DNA from: Pleurodeles waltl
Taxonomy: Eukaryota; Chordata; Amphibia; Caudata; Salamandridae
Direction of reading: 5' to 3'
Length of the DNA: 64,000 nt
Assembly: GCF_031143425.1 (NCBI RefSeq)
Contig: NC_090447.1
Location: forward strand, 26,199,426 to 26,263,425
The stretch's first letter is position 1. The number at the start of each line of letters is the position of its first letter. The position numbers and the translations under genes were made by a program. Below are positions 20,825 through 31,919 of the stretch, piece by piece. Under the pieces are notes generated by a model. It had not been told where the DNA came from and searched no databases. It saw only the letters and a program-made list of their open reading frames with translations.

Positions 20825-23622
20825 TGTTGGAAAATACCAACTTGCCTGGCATGTTACCCCCATATTTCACTGGATATATGTTGTTTTAGTTTATGTGTCA
20901 CTGGGACCCTGCCAGGCAGGACCCCAGTGCTCATAAGTATGTGCCCTGTATGTGTTCCCTGTGTGATGACTAACTGTCTCACTGAGGCTCTGCTAACCAG
21001 AACCTCAGTGGTTATGCTCTCTCTGCTTTTTAAAATTGTCACTAACAGGCTAGTGACCAATTTCACCAATTCACATTGGCATACTGGAACACCCTTATAA
21101 TTCCCTAGTATATGGTACTGAGGTACCCAGGGTATTGGGGTTCCAGGAGATCCCTATGGGCTGCAGTATTTCTTTTGACACCCATAGGGAGATCTGACAA
21201 TTCTTACACAGGCCTGCCAGTGCAGCCTGAGTGAAATAACGTCCACGTTATTTCACAGCCATTTACCACTGTACTTAAGTAACTTATAAGTCACCTATAT
21301 GTCCAACCTTCACCTGGTGAAGGTTGGGTGCAAAGTTACTTAGTGTGTGGGCCCCCTGGCACTAGCCAAGGTGCCCCCACATCATTCAGGGCAAATTCCC
21401 CGGACTTTGTGAGTGCGGGGACACCATTACACGCGTGCACTGTACATAGGTCACTACCTACGTACAGCATCACAATGGTAACTCCGAACATGGCCATGTA
21501 ATATGTCTAAGATCATGGAATTGTCCCCCCAATGCCATTCTGGCATTGGGGGGACAATTCCATGATCCCCCGGGTCTCTAGCACAGAACCCGGGTACTGC
21601 CAAACTGCCTTTCCCGGGTTTCCACTGCAGCTGCTGCTGCTGCCAACCCCTCAGACAGGTTTCTGCCCTCCTGGGGTCCAGGCAGGCCTGGCCCAGAAAG
21701 GCAGAACAAAGGACTTCCTCTGAGAGACGGTGTTACACCCTCTCCCTTTGGAAATAGGTGTCAGGGCTGGGGAGGAGTATCCTCCCCCAGCCTCTGGAAA
21801 TGCTTTGATGGGCACAGATGGTGCCCATCTCTGCATAAGCCAGTCTACACCGGTTCAGGGATCCCCCAGCCCTGCTCTGGCGCGAAACTGGACAAAGGAA
21901 AGGGGAGTGACCACTCCCCTGACCTGCACCTCCCAGGGGAGGTGCCCAGAGCTCCTCCAGCGTGCCCCAGACGTCTGCCATCTTGGATTCAGAGGTGTGC
22001 TGGCACACTGGACTACTCTGAGTGGCCAGCAGGTGACGTCAGAGACTCCTTCTGATAGGCTCTTACCTCTCTTAGTAGCCAATTCTCCTTCCTAGGTAGC
22101 CAAACCTCCTTTTCTGGCTATTTAGGGTCTCTGCTTTGGGGAATTCTTCAAATACTGAATGCAAGAGCTCACCAGAGTTCCTCTGCATCTCCCTCTTCAC
22201 TTTCTGCCAAAGGATCGACCGCTGACTGCTCAGGATGCCTGCAAAACCGCAACAAAATAGCATAGACGACTACTGCAACCTTGTATCGCTTCATCCTGCC
22301 GGCTTTCTCGACTGTTTCCTGGTGATGCATGCTCTGGGGGTAGCCTGCCTCCTTTCTGCACCAGGAGCTCTGAAGAAATCCCCTGTGGGTTGACGGAATC
22401 TTCCCCCTGCAACCGCAGGCAACAAAAGACTGCATCACCGGTCCTCTGGGTCCCCTCTCAGCACGACGAGCGTGGTCCCTGGAACTCAGCAACTCTGTCC
22501 AAGTGACCCCCACAGTCCAGTGACTCTTCAGTCCAAGTTTGGTGGAGGTAAGTCCTTGCCTTCCCATGCTAGACTGCATTGCTGGGTACCGCGTGATTTG
22601 CAGCTGCTCCTGCTCCTGTGCACTCTTCCAGGATGTCCTTCGTGCACAGCCAAGCCTGGGTCCCCGACACTCTAACCTGCAGTGCACAACCTTCTGAGTT
22701 GTCCTCTGGCGTCGTGAGACTCCCTTTTCTGACTTCGGGTGGACTCCAGTTCACTCCTCTTCTAAGTACCTCTTCCGGTACTTCTGCGGGTGCTGCCTGC
22801 TTCTGTGAGGGCTCCCTGACTGGCTGGGTGCCCCCTCTGTCTCCTCATCCAAGTGGCGACATCCTGGTCCCTCCTGGGCCACAGCAGCATCCAAAAACCC
22901 GAACCGCGACCCTTGCAGCTAGCAAGACTTGTTTGCGGTCTTTCTGCGTGGGAACACCTTTGCAAGCTTCTGCACGATGTGGGACATTCATCCTCCAAAG
23001 GGGAAGTTCCTAGTCCTCTTAGTTCTTGGAGAACACCAAGCTTCTTCCACCCGGTGGCAGCTTCCTTGCACCCTCAGCTGGCATTTCCTGGGCTCCTGCC
23101 CACTCTCGACACTGTCGCGACTCTTGGACTTGGTCCCCTTGTCTTACAGGTGCTCAGGTCCGTAAATCCACTGTTGTTGCATTGCTGGTGTTGGTTTTCC
23201 TTGCAGAATCCCTCTATCGCGACTTCTGTGCTCTCTGGGGGTTGTAGGTGCACTTTACACCTACCTTACAGGGTCTTGGGGTGGGCTATTTTTCTAACCC
23301 TCACTGTTTTCTTACAGTCCCAGCGACCCTCTACAAGCTCACATAGGTTTGGGGTCCATTCGTGGTTCGCATTCCATTTTTGGAGTATATGGTTTGTGTT
23401 GCCCTGTGTATTGTGTTTTCTTATGATATTGTGCACATGACACCAGTGGTATAGTAGGAGCTTTACATGTCTCCTAGTTCAGCCTAAGCTGCTTTGCCAT
23501 AGCTACCTTCTATCAGCCTTAGCTGCTAGAAACACCTCTTCTACACTAATAAGGGATAACTGGACCTGGCACAAGGTGTACGTACCTCTGTTACCCACTA
23601 CAAGCCAGGCCAGCCTCCTACA
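20825..23622 (+). repeat. 3' LTR of element A (2.8 kb)
   Basis: It runs from TGTTGGAAAA to AGCCTCCTACA. It contains palindromic U3 units, the AATAACGTCCACGTTATT palindrome (near 21236), a perfect 57-bp hairpin (21511-21567) and a GGAGGTAAGTCC donor-like motif (near 22545). Compared with the LTR at 56394-59538 it lacks about 200 bp around 23396, which removes the A/T palindrome with the AATAAA signal. Confidence 0.88.
21511..21567. other. 57-bp perfect hairpin in the LTR
   Basis: Arms of 27 bp (starting GATCATGGAATTGTCCCCCC) around TTC. Diverged copies are at 16307-16365, 57230-57286 and 60529-60585. It could fold as RNA or cruciform DNA. Confidence 0.75.
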
Positions 23623-23962
23623 GGAGTGCTATGTCGACTTAGTCTTTTTCACCCCCTCAGCACAGACGAGCTGTGAGGCAGTGTGCATGTGCTGAGTGAG
23701 GGGTCCCCAGGGTGGCATAAGACATGCTGCAGCCCTTAGAGACCCTCCCTGGCATCAGGGCCCTTGGTACCAGGGGTACTAGTTACAAGGGACTTATCTA
23801 AGTGCCAGAGTTGGGCCAAATGTGGAGACAAAGGTACAGTTTAGGGAAAAAACACTGGTGCTGGGGCCTAGTTAGCAGGGTCCCAGCACACTTTCAATCA
23901 AAACTTAGCATCAGCAAAGGCAAGAAGTTAGGGGGTAACCATGCCAAGGAGGCATTTCCTTA
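23623..23962 (-). repeat. LTR fragment, minus strand
   Basis: Read leftward from 23962 it starts TGTAAGGAAATGCCTCCTTG and continues with GGTTACCCCCTAACTTC, which resembles the start of the LTR at 40325 (TGTAGTGAAAGGCCTC). Only about 340 bp of U3 remains; it is cut at 23622 by the end of element A. On its other side lies the 22-bp minisatellite. Confidence 0.65.
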
Positions 23963-24298
23963 CACCCTGCTACTGGGAGAGAGATACTCTGTCACTGGGA
24001 GAGAGATACCCTGTCACTGGGAGAGAGATACCTTGTCACTGGGAGAGAGAGACCCTGTCACTGGGAGAGAGAGACCCTGCTACTGGGAGAGAGATACCCT
24101 GTCACTGGGAGAGAGATACCCTGCTACTGGGAGAGAGATACACTGCTACTGGGAGAGAGGAACCCTGTCACTGGAAGAGAGATACACTGTTACTGGGAGA
24201 GAGATACACTGTCAATGGTAGAGAGATACCCTGTCACTAGGAGAGAGATACACTGCTACTGGGAGAGAGATACACTGTCACTGGGAGAGAGATACATT
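23963..24298. repeat. 22-bp minisatellite
   Basis: About 15 units of the type CTGTCACTGGGAGAGAGATACC, alternating between TCACTGG and CTACTGG variants. A degenerate continuation (GAGAGAAAGAGAGACATTC) lies at about 24932-25025, beyond the inserted element at 24299-24928. Confidence 0.9.
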
Positions 24299-24928
24299 GG
24301 GGGTCATTCTTACTTTGGCGGGCGGCGGAGGCCGCCCGCCAAAGTAACCCCATCAGAACACCGCACTGCGGTCGAAAGACCGCTGCAGTGATTCTGAGAT
24401 TTGCCCTGGGCTGGCGGGCGGCCGCCAAAAGGCCGCCCGCCAGCCCAGGGCAAATCAACCTTCCCACGAGGATGCCGGCTCAGAATTGAGCCGGCGTAGT
24501 GGGAAGGTGCGACGGGTGCAGTGGCACCCGTCGCGTATTTCAGTGTCTGCATAGCAGACACTGAAATACTTTGCGGGGCCCTCTTATTGGGGCCCCTGCA
24601 GTGCCCATGCCATTGGCATGGGCACTGCAGGGGCCCCTAGGGGCCCCGCGGCACCCCCTACCGCCATCCTGTTCATGGCGGGTTTCCCGCCATGAACAGG
24701 ATGGCGGTAGGGGGTGTCTGAATCCCCATGGCGGCGGAGCGCGCTCCGCCGCCATGGAGGATTCAGAAGGGCAGCGGTAAACCGGCGGGTGACCGCCGGT
24801 TTACCCTTTCTGACCGCGGCTGAACCGCCGCGGTCAGAATGCCCTTCGGAGCACCGCCGGTCTGTCGGCGGTGCTCCTGTGGCCGGTGACCCTGGCGGTC
24901 ACCGGCCGCCAGGGTCAGAATCAGGCCC
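24299..24928. mobile_element. 630-bp Harbinger-type MITE made of serial hairpins, copy 1
   Basis: It starts GGGGGTCATTCTTAC and ends GTCAGAATCAGGCCC, with ATT on both sides (24296-24298 and 24929-24931). The interior is a chain of adjacent inverted repeats, e.g. 24412-24453 (arms GCCCTGGGCTGGCGGGCGGC), 24537-24568, 24592-24636 and 24668-24710. It is about 95% self-complementary but carries no gene. It is the same family as 26735-27363, in the opposite orientation. The TIR and GGCGG motifs resemble those of the giant Harbinger, which could supply transposase. Confidence 0.85.
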
Positions 24929-24931
24929 ATT

Positions 24932-25534
24932 GTCTCTTGGAGAGAAAGAGAGACATTCAGACTGTGAGAGAGACACGCTGTCTGTGGGAGAGGCTCACCC
25001 AGACTCTAAGAAAGAGACCCACAGTTTTTGGGCCATGGAAACAATGACCATGGGGCAGGAATGAGGAATACTGGGGTCTGAACACTGCCCCTGGGAGGGA
25101 AGACCCTGGCAATGGATAGGGGAACCCAGGCACAAGAACAGACGTTCTCACTGGGAAGTAAGGCACCCCCCCGAAAATCAAATTCTGCTTTCCAGGTACC
25201 CCCACATCAAAACTGAAATGCATGCTCCAGAACACCTCCATATTCAAGACGTGGTCTATATAAAGAATCAAAGTCCTGTGATAAACACTGGCCTCTCTGC
25301 CAGAAACTTTACATCACCAACCAAATGCACTGACAACCAGAGCTGTACCAAGTTGGATGCCCACAAACACAATATTCATTTGCCGGCCTTGCTATACTGC
25401 ACCCCATCGCTGGTCGAGGTTTAAATACAATTGCTTCACTCTGCTAGAGATGGCCCCCTTGAGATCTATGTGTCAAAGTTTGGGTTCCCATAGCACAAGG
25501 ATATAAAGGTGCAGGGGTGTGAGACTCCTTGACC
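24932..25534. other. No recognisable feature
   Basis: Residual GAGAGA-rich minisatellite to about 25025, then about 500 bp in which no coding region, RNA gene or known repeat could be recognised. Confidence 0.5.
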
Positions 25535-25976
25535 TCCCCAGACGGACCCACATCACCCCACACCTTAAAAAAGCTCCACTGGCTACCAATCCAGAAGAGA
25601 TGCCATTTCAAGATGTTGACCCACGCATACAGAGCCCTTCACAAGGACCAGCATACTTCAACAAATGAATGACCTTCCACCAACCGACCAGACAGCTGCG
25701 ATCCACCTCCCTCTACCTCGCAGACAACACTGGATCTGCTGAGGCAACAGCAGAGGGCGCTCCTTCTCTCACCTGATGGCCAACCCTGGAACAACCTTAA
25801 CCTGCGCTTCAGGACGGCCTAATCGCTCCAGCAATGCAGAAAAGGACTCAAGACATGACTGTTTGAATAAGCAGGTCACCACAAAGCAGTTAGCTTCCTC
25901 CAGCACCTTGAGACCTTCTCGGGTGATACGCTACACTTTATAAATCTTTGATTGATTGATTGATTGAGTGATTGAG
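25535..25976 (+). mobile_element. 5'-truncated L2-like LINE tail
   Basis: The plus strand encodes a degraded version of the LINE C-terminal block (THITPHLKKLHWLPI near 25548-25592, then HAYRALHKD). The shared 3' UTR follows (CACCTTGAGACCTTCTCGGG near 25910) with a (TTGA)n tail ending at about 25976. Only the last 440 bp of the element is present, typical of incomplete reverse transcription. Confidence 0.8.
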
Positions 25977-26731
25977 GTGGAATAGGGAGCTGTCCATGTG
26001 TCTAGAACCTTGCTTTTTGACAAGTGGTGTTCACTGTGTAAGATGTAAACCCACAGTGCGAACCCACTCTTGGTCAAACGACCTCAGATTCTCCCAATGA
26101 CTGGTCGACGAAGCAACAGGATGACCAATTCAATTTCCACCTCCCTTGAAGTTCTCAGGGGTGCTCCAAGGTTCCGGACATCAGTCTCCTTCGACGCTTC
26201 CATCATCCAAGACCCCCCCACAGATGGCACTGACACCAGGTCACGTCGTCTTAGGGGTAAACCGCTGATGAGGCATGGTGAACACACCAAAGGGGGTTCA
26301 GCTCCGTCCAACTCTGCATGAGGACGGGTCGGGCGGAGCTGAGGAGGGGCAGTTGGGGTGTGAGAAGTGAATGACATGGTCATTCCAGGGGCTGTAGGCA
26401 TTATCGGTTATCAATATTGTCAGGATGTTGATTCAAAATCAGCAAGAGACCCCTGGGACTACGGGGGGTAGGGTGGGAGGGGGTAAGAGACAGACCAGTG
26501 ACAAATGCCTACACATCAAGAGCGTAAACAGAAGGCCGAGCACACACAATACTCTCTCAAATGAGGAGGGACAAATGGATCCAGGACAGAGTAGTGCAGA
26601 TGTATAAAAGTTTTTTAAGTCACCGGTGCAATACTACAGAAGGAAGCGAGGTGGGTTCACAAGTTTAAAAATAATTTATGAAATATGGAGTCAAAAAATG
26701 GAGGAATACACCATCAGGTTCAGATTGACAC
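25977..26731. other. No recognisable feature
   Basis: Intermediate G+C sequence between a LINE tail and a MITE. Short open frames occur but show no motif, codon bias or splice pattern that would support a gene. Confidence 0.4.
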
Positions 26732-26734
26732 ATG

Positions 26735-27363
26735 GGGGGTCATTCTGACCCCGGCGGTCTCAGACCGCCGGGGCCAGGGTCGGCGGGAGCACCGCCGACA
26801 GACCGGCGGTGCCCCGCAGGGCATTCTGACCGCGGTGCTTTGGCCGCGGTCAGTACAGGAAAACTGGCGGTCTCCCGCCGGTTTTCCGCTGCCCGTCAGA
26901 ATCCTCCAAGGCAGCGCAGCATGCTGCGCCGCCTTGGGGATTCTGACACCCCCTACCGCCATCCTGTTCCTGGCGGTTCGCCTGCCAGGAACAGGATGGC
27001 GGTAGGGGGTGTCGCGGGGCCCCTGGGGGCCCCTGCAGTGCCCATGCCAATGGCATGGGCACTGCAGGGGCCCCCGTAAGAGGGCCCCGCTTGTATTTCA
27101 CTGTCTGCATAGCAGACAGTGAAATACGCGACGGGTGCAGTAGCACCCGTCGCACCTTCCCACTCCGCCGGCTCGATTACGAGCCGGCTTCATGGTGGGA
27201 AGGTCGTTTTCCCCTGGGCTGGCGGGCGGCCATTTGGAGGCCGCCCGCCAGCCCAGGGGAAAACTCAAAATACCCGCCGCGGTCTTCCGACCGCGGTACG
27301 GTATTTTGGCGGCTCCCGTCGGGCGCGCGGTGACCGCGCCCGGCGGGAGTCAGAATGACCCCC
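26735..27363. mobile_element. 630-bp Harbinger-type MITE made of serial hairpins, copy 2
   Basis: GGGGGTCATTCTGAC (26735) and GTCAGAATGACCCCC (ending 27363) form perfect 15-bp TIRs with an ATG duplication (26732-26734 and 27364-27366). About twelve hairpins follow one another, including 26751-26777, 26953-27008 (arms CCTACCGCCATCCTGTTCC), 27037-27068 (around CATGCCAATGGCATG), 27091-27123, 27124-27150 and 27208-27262. It is reverse in orientation to copy 1. Confidence 0.9.
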
Positions 27364-27366
27364 ATG

Positions 27367-28340
27367 GTCTGGTAAGGATAAATGACATGTTTGCTACAAT
27401 TTCTAAAAAAAAGATTCAAAGTTCAAGAAAACAATCAAAAAACATATTTGGAAATAACTATTTTGAGAAAAGCTACGTCTCGCAAGCAACTGTCTTTGTA
27501 TTGGGTTGATTGTGTACTTGATGGCACCGAGGGGAGTGGTGAACGTGAGGTGCCCAAGGTCAGGACTTGAAGCTAAGATTTCAATCCAGGTCCTCTTGTC
27601 CCCATATCTGTGCTCTGGTCACCTGCCCACAGCTTTCTCCTTCATGGAAGAGTCTATATGAAATTATGGGCACCCAGTCAGGTGCCAAGAAGGAACACAG
27701 TTTGGGATAACATCTTACATTAAAAGCAGGTCTGCCCTAGGAGACGCCTCACATATTTTTCAGTGGCGAAGGGACGTAGAGTGGTTTGCACAAAAAGAAA
27801 GACCTGTACACGAAGCAACAGGTTGTCTAGGCCCGGGGGAAATATTGGGGCAACTGGGGTAAGGTTTCTGTTCTGCTCCCCTGATTAGGTAGGTATTGTT
27901 TCTGGTTATTTGTCGTATGGTGCTTAACATGGGTATCGTATGTCGTAATCGATAAGTACCTTTTTTGTGTACTATGAGTGCATTTTTTCACAGTAAAAGT
28001 TCAATAAATTTAAATTAAATTAAATATATATTTACATAACTCTTCTGTTTTTTAAATTTCTGTTGACTCCAACAGACATGTGTGTGTTGTGAACACAGGA
28101 CCATTACGAAGACCCAGGGAGGAGGTACACACGTAGGTCCGGTGCTTCTGTGAGCTTTGCATGGATAAGTGATGCCCCGGAAGTGCTTGGGGGCCCGGAG
28201 CCCCTGCCAGAAACACTACAGTTAGTTTTCTGTCTCTGTACATCTGGCATGTTCCCTACACAACTCAGCTGAGCACTGGTGAATCCCCTGCATGTGGACA
28301 GGCATTTAAAAGCAGTGTTCTCTGATTAATGAACAAAGTT
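27367..28340. other. No recognisable feature
   Basis: A+T-rich sequence with AATAAATTTAAATTAAATTA near 28004. No gene or known repeat could be recognised up to the left end of the DIRS element. Confidence 0.4.
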
Positions 28341-28344
28341 TCAA

Positions 28345-28530
28345 TCAAGTAATCAAAAAATTGCGCAACAAGAATTTTCAATTCAATTAAGGACACGGAG
28401 GCTTCGGATTATGCTTCTCTTTCTTTACTGTCAACACACAGCAGCCAATAAAAAAACAGCACTACATTTCCCAACAGCCTTGCACCCTCGTTATGACCCC
28501 CAATCATGGCCCACATCTAGTATATGTATC
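28345..28530. repeat. Left inverted terminal repeat of DIRS
   Basis: It includes CACGGAGGCTTCGGATTATG (near 28396), TCAACACACAGCAGCCAATA (near 28430) and ACATTTCCCAACAGCCTTGC, all of which recur in complement at 47450-47575. The outermost base could not be fixed. Confidence 0.75.
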
Positions 28531-28836
28531 ATAAACATCAAAGTCCGTCCTCTTTCTTTGCTCATCTAATCCAAAATCAAAGACACAAACCAACACCAAC
28601 CAATATAGTCGTAGCGTCAACTCATGGTTTCTTCTTGGCGAGGGAAGAGAAACAGCACAACCGGTGCAACTTCAGAACCAAACATATTTCCATGTTGAAA
28701 TTCAGGAAAAACTTGCCTCTACTTTTCTCATCTGTAAAAGAAAAGAGTGATGTAACATCTCAAAACTGAGAAAATTGCATCATAATACATTGGGTGGGAC
28801 AATTCATATGATAACACAATATGCCATGGACATTAA

Positions 28837-29026
28837 GGGGGTTATTCTAACTTTGGAGGAGTGTTAATCTGTCCCAAAAGTGACGGTAAAGTGACGGATA
28901 TACCACCAGCCGGATTACGAGTTCCATAGGATACAATGGACTCGTAATACGGCTGGTGGTAAATCCGTCACTTTTCCGTCACTTTTGGGACGGATTAACA
29001 CCTCCCCCAAAGTTAGAATAACCCCC
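28837..29026. mobile_element. 190-bp palindromic Harbinger-type MITE
   Basis: GGGGGTTATTCTAAC and its exact complement bound a full-length hairpin (arms through TGTCCCAAAAGTGACGG), with TAA on both sides (28834-28836 and 29027-29029). The same family as 46618-46808. The TAA target fits PIF/Harbinger. Confidence 0.9.
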
Positions 29027-29057
29027 TAAATCCAAATGTTACTCTTATCACAGGCGG

Positions 29058-29150
29058 GATAATCCTCACCTTAATAGAATTGAAAATTCTTGTTGTGCAA
29101 GTTAGACATTTTTTGATTCTATGTCAGGGTCGGAGGCTTCGGATTGTGCT
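29058..29150. repeat. Internal complementary region of DIRS
   Basis: It contains a complement of the left-end segment GAATTTTCAATTCAATTAAG and a direct copy of the right-end segment GATTCTATGTCA plus GGAGGCTTCGGATTGTGCT. This bridging of both termini is the hallmark used by DIRS elements to complete a circular intermediate. Confidence 0.75.
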
Positions 29151-29179
29151 AGTTTAAAGCTGAGCAACAACCCCAGAAG

Positions 29180-30184
29180 CCACAACCACAATTGGTTTAT
29201 GATAAAACAACTTAAAAGTAGAGTCTGAAGACCAATCTTCCGCTGTTATAATATCTTCTCATCTGGACCCTGAATTAAAGGCTTTTGAGGCCTTAGCACC
29301 TCTAACAGAATGCGTCCCAAAAACGGAAACATCTATTCTTGCTTCTTGCAATAACCACTTGACCCATCTAGCCAAAGTCGCAATGACACAGGAAAAAAAG
29401 GTTTTTGTAAAGGAATCAATAATTGACCAGAGTGATCTCTACGAAATTCACAAGTGACATCTTCGTACACTTTGAAACAATTCACCACACATAATTTAGA
29501 GTTGTCTCTAAAACGTGGATAGGAAATACATGTAGAATTCAATTTTGTACATTTAGAAATCCGAAAAGGAATTCCTGTAGGAGTAAAAACTCTACCTGCA
29601 ATGTCCAGTGCTTTGACGTCCGAAACTCTCCGACATGAAATCAGACAAAGTAACATAGTTAATTGCTTTTGTGATAAACCTTCATTGGCTGGCCATGCTA
29701 CTAGGAATTTCAAAATTATATTAACATCCCACAAGAATGAATATTTTGGTTGAGGGGGACGCACCAAGCGTATACCACACAGAAGTTTACATATTAAAGG
29801 GTATTCCCCAACAGACTTACAATCAACTCGAGGGTGTTTAGCCGAAATAGCCGACTTAAAATTGTTAACCTTCTTGTAAGATAAACCTTGAGCTGCTAAA
29901 AAGGACAAGAAATCAGCAATCATCTGCACTGAGGCCACCCAAGGGATCCACACTCCTCCGAATGCACCAATCCAGCCATCACTTCCAGGCGGAGGCATAT
30001 CTTTTATGTGTACTAGGTGCCAAGGATTGAGAGAGGGAAAATCTAGTGTCTTCCAAAACCTCAGAGATTTGCTCTGATCTCCTAAAATCCTCCATGCCAT
30101 GAGTGACAATTGCTCTTCCAGAATGAGAGGATGTGGTTGCCCCATTGGGTCCAATAGGAGATCCTCCGATCTCTGAATTCGCAC
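29180..30184 (-). pseudogene. DIRS tyrosine recombinase
   Basis: The 30184-29333 frame carries an N-terminal DNA-binding part (FLSFLAAQGLSYKKVNNFKS) and the first catalytic Arg in LLCLISCRRVSDVKALD (near 29620). The frame then slips near 29370-29400. In the next frame the HxxR motif (GTHSVRGAKA, 29301-29312) and the catalytic Tyr in DWSSDSTFKLFYHK (Tyr codon near 29203) are readable, with a stop between them. All catalytic residues thus survive in the DNA but not in one frame. The enzyme would insert circular double-stranded cDNA by site-specific-like recombination. Confidence 0.85.
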
Positions 30185-30499
30185 TGGGGCTCACAACAAA
30201 GAGATATTACCACTGGAAACCACAATTGAGCTTTCAAACATGGTGTTACCAAGATCATCTCCACCTTCTAACAAATGACCTGGGAAAGAATTCGGTGAAT
30301 CATGGAGAAAGGGGGAAACGCATAGTTCAATTTCCCCCGTCTAGGACTGAAGGAAGTCGTCTGAGCTGAGAACCATCGGATCCAGTCTCCAGCTGTAAAA
30401 GCGTGGCAGCTGAGCATTCAGACGGGACGCAAACAGATCCACCGACCAAGACCCCAAAGAAGATTCAGAAACTGAAAGACTCTGGGGTGTAATTTCCAA

Positions 30500-31900
30500 T
30501 CACTGACATCTCGGCGATATCGCAAATTCCAATCTGCTATCACATTCACTTTGCCCGGGATGTACTCCGCTGTGATCTAAATTTGATAAGCTAGACAGAA
30601 GTGTCAAAAGTCCTTCGCAATTTCTTCTAGCATTCTGGACCGCGTCCCCCCAAGTTTGTTGATGTACCTTACTGCTGATATGTTGTCCATTTTCAAGAGG
30701 ATACAACATTTTGTCTTGACCGAAGACAATGTCTTCACCGCAAACGAGCCTGCTAGAAGTTCTAGACAATTGATGTGCAGTTGAAGTTCTTCCGGGGACC
30801 ACCGACCCCCTGTCTCCATCCGACCACATCTGGCTCCCCAGCCCCATCTGCGGGCATCTGACTCTCTGACAACCTCCGGAACTGAGGCCAAAATTGCCTT
30901 GCCATTCCAAGTGTTCATATGAGTCAACCACCATTGAAGCTCTGTTCGGGCTTTTTGTGACAAAACTACCAGTTCCATATAGGATAGGCCCTTGCACAGA
31001 TGCATTATCTTCAATCTCTGAAGAGCCCGATAATGCAGGGGCTCCGGGAAGATGGCTTGAATAGATGAAGCCAGGAGACCTACCAAATGGGCAAGTACCC
31101 TCAAGGAAATCAAAGGAACAGACAATGCTTTCTTCAACTCCTTCTTGATAGCTAGTCGCTTGGTCAAGGGAAGTTTCAGTTCGGTCGAAATGGAATCTAT
31201 CCTGAACCCCAAAAAACTATCTTTTAGGAGTGATCTAACTGGGATTTCTGTGTTTATAATGAAACCCAAATCCTGAAGAAGCTGAATCGTCCAGGAAAGG
31301 TGTAGAAGTACCAGACACTTCTCTTGTGACATGATAAGAATGTGGTTTAGATAAACTATGAGACGCACACCTTCTTCTCTGAGCCACTGCATAACTGGGC
31401 ACATGATCTTGATGAAACACCAAGGGGCAGAAGACAGTCCGAAGGGAAGAGCTGAGAACTGTAACACCTTTTCCGCCAAAAGAACTGAAGGAAACGGCCA
31501 TGAGGAGTGAAAATAGGAATGGCCAGATAGGCGTCCTTAAGGTCCAAGTGGACCATCCAGTCTCCTTCTAACAATAGGTCTCGGAGGAGATGAATGCCCT
31601 CCACTTTGAAATGTCCGTACACAATCCATGCGTTGAATTGATGAAGATTGAGCACCAAGAAAGAACCCCCTTCCTTGTTTGGGACCAGAAAGATCGTACA
31701 GATAAACCCTCTAGGATGAGGATGAGAAGGAACAATGGCCCTTTTTGAAGAAGAGCTTCTACTTCTTGATCTATAAAAGCACTCTTTTGATGGGAAAAAC
31801 TGAGAGGAGGGGGACTAAACATTTGTTCGGGAGTTGAATCAAATTCGAGATGGTAGCCTGTTACCGTTTCTAGTAACCATACATCTTGTGTGATCAAAGA
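30500..31900 (-). pseudogene. DIRS reverse transcriptase / RNase H
   Basis: Overlapping minus frames (31897-31568, 31658-31356, 31479-30604) encode WMVHLDLKDAYLAIPI (fingers/palm Asp), LQFSALPFGLSSAPWCF, and the motif YLNHILIMS (near 31327-31352), where other RTs have YxDD. The Asp pair is replaced, so polymerase activity is lost. RNase H-like sequence follows, with WGWGARC, HINCLELLAG and LLKMDNISAVRYINKLGG. The coding is split by at least two frameshifts. The order after ORF1 and before the recombinase matches DIRS1-like elements of fish and amphibians. Confidence 0.85.
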
Positions 31901-31919
31901 CAGTTGTGTACAAACATAC

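Larger units (their letters stand above)
3248..23622 (+). mobile_element. Ty3/gypsy element A (Gmr1-like domain order), with nested insertions
   Basis: A plus-strand LTR retrotransposon. Its 5' LTR runs from TGTAGGAAAG at 3248 and is interrupted by a Harbinger transposon (3763-16135). It resumes at 16136 and stops near 17408, where it passes directly into protease. The 3' part of the 5' LTR, the primer-binding site and gag have therefore been deleted. Protease, integrase, RT and RNase H follow in that order, then a G-rich polypurine tract (20811-20818) and the 3' LTR (20825-23622). The flanks CTAGG (3243-3247) and GGAGT (23623-23627) do not match, so no target duplication is visible. Integrase before RT is the arrangement known for Gmr1-type gypsy elements. 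Confidence 0.85.

Noticed and set aside
3243..23627. A target duplication for element A
   Set aside because: CTAGG on the left and GGAGT on the right do not match; calling a duplication would be forced.
23963..24298. Possible coding repeat (ERDTLSLGERYP-like translation)
   Set aside because: The 22-bp unit is not a multiple of three and several frames are open; it is a simple minisatellite.
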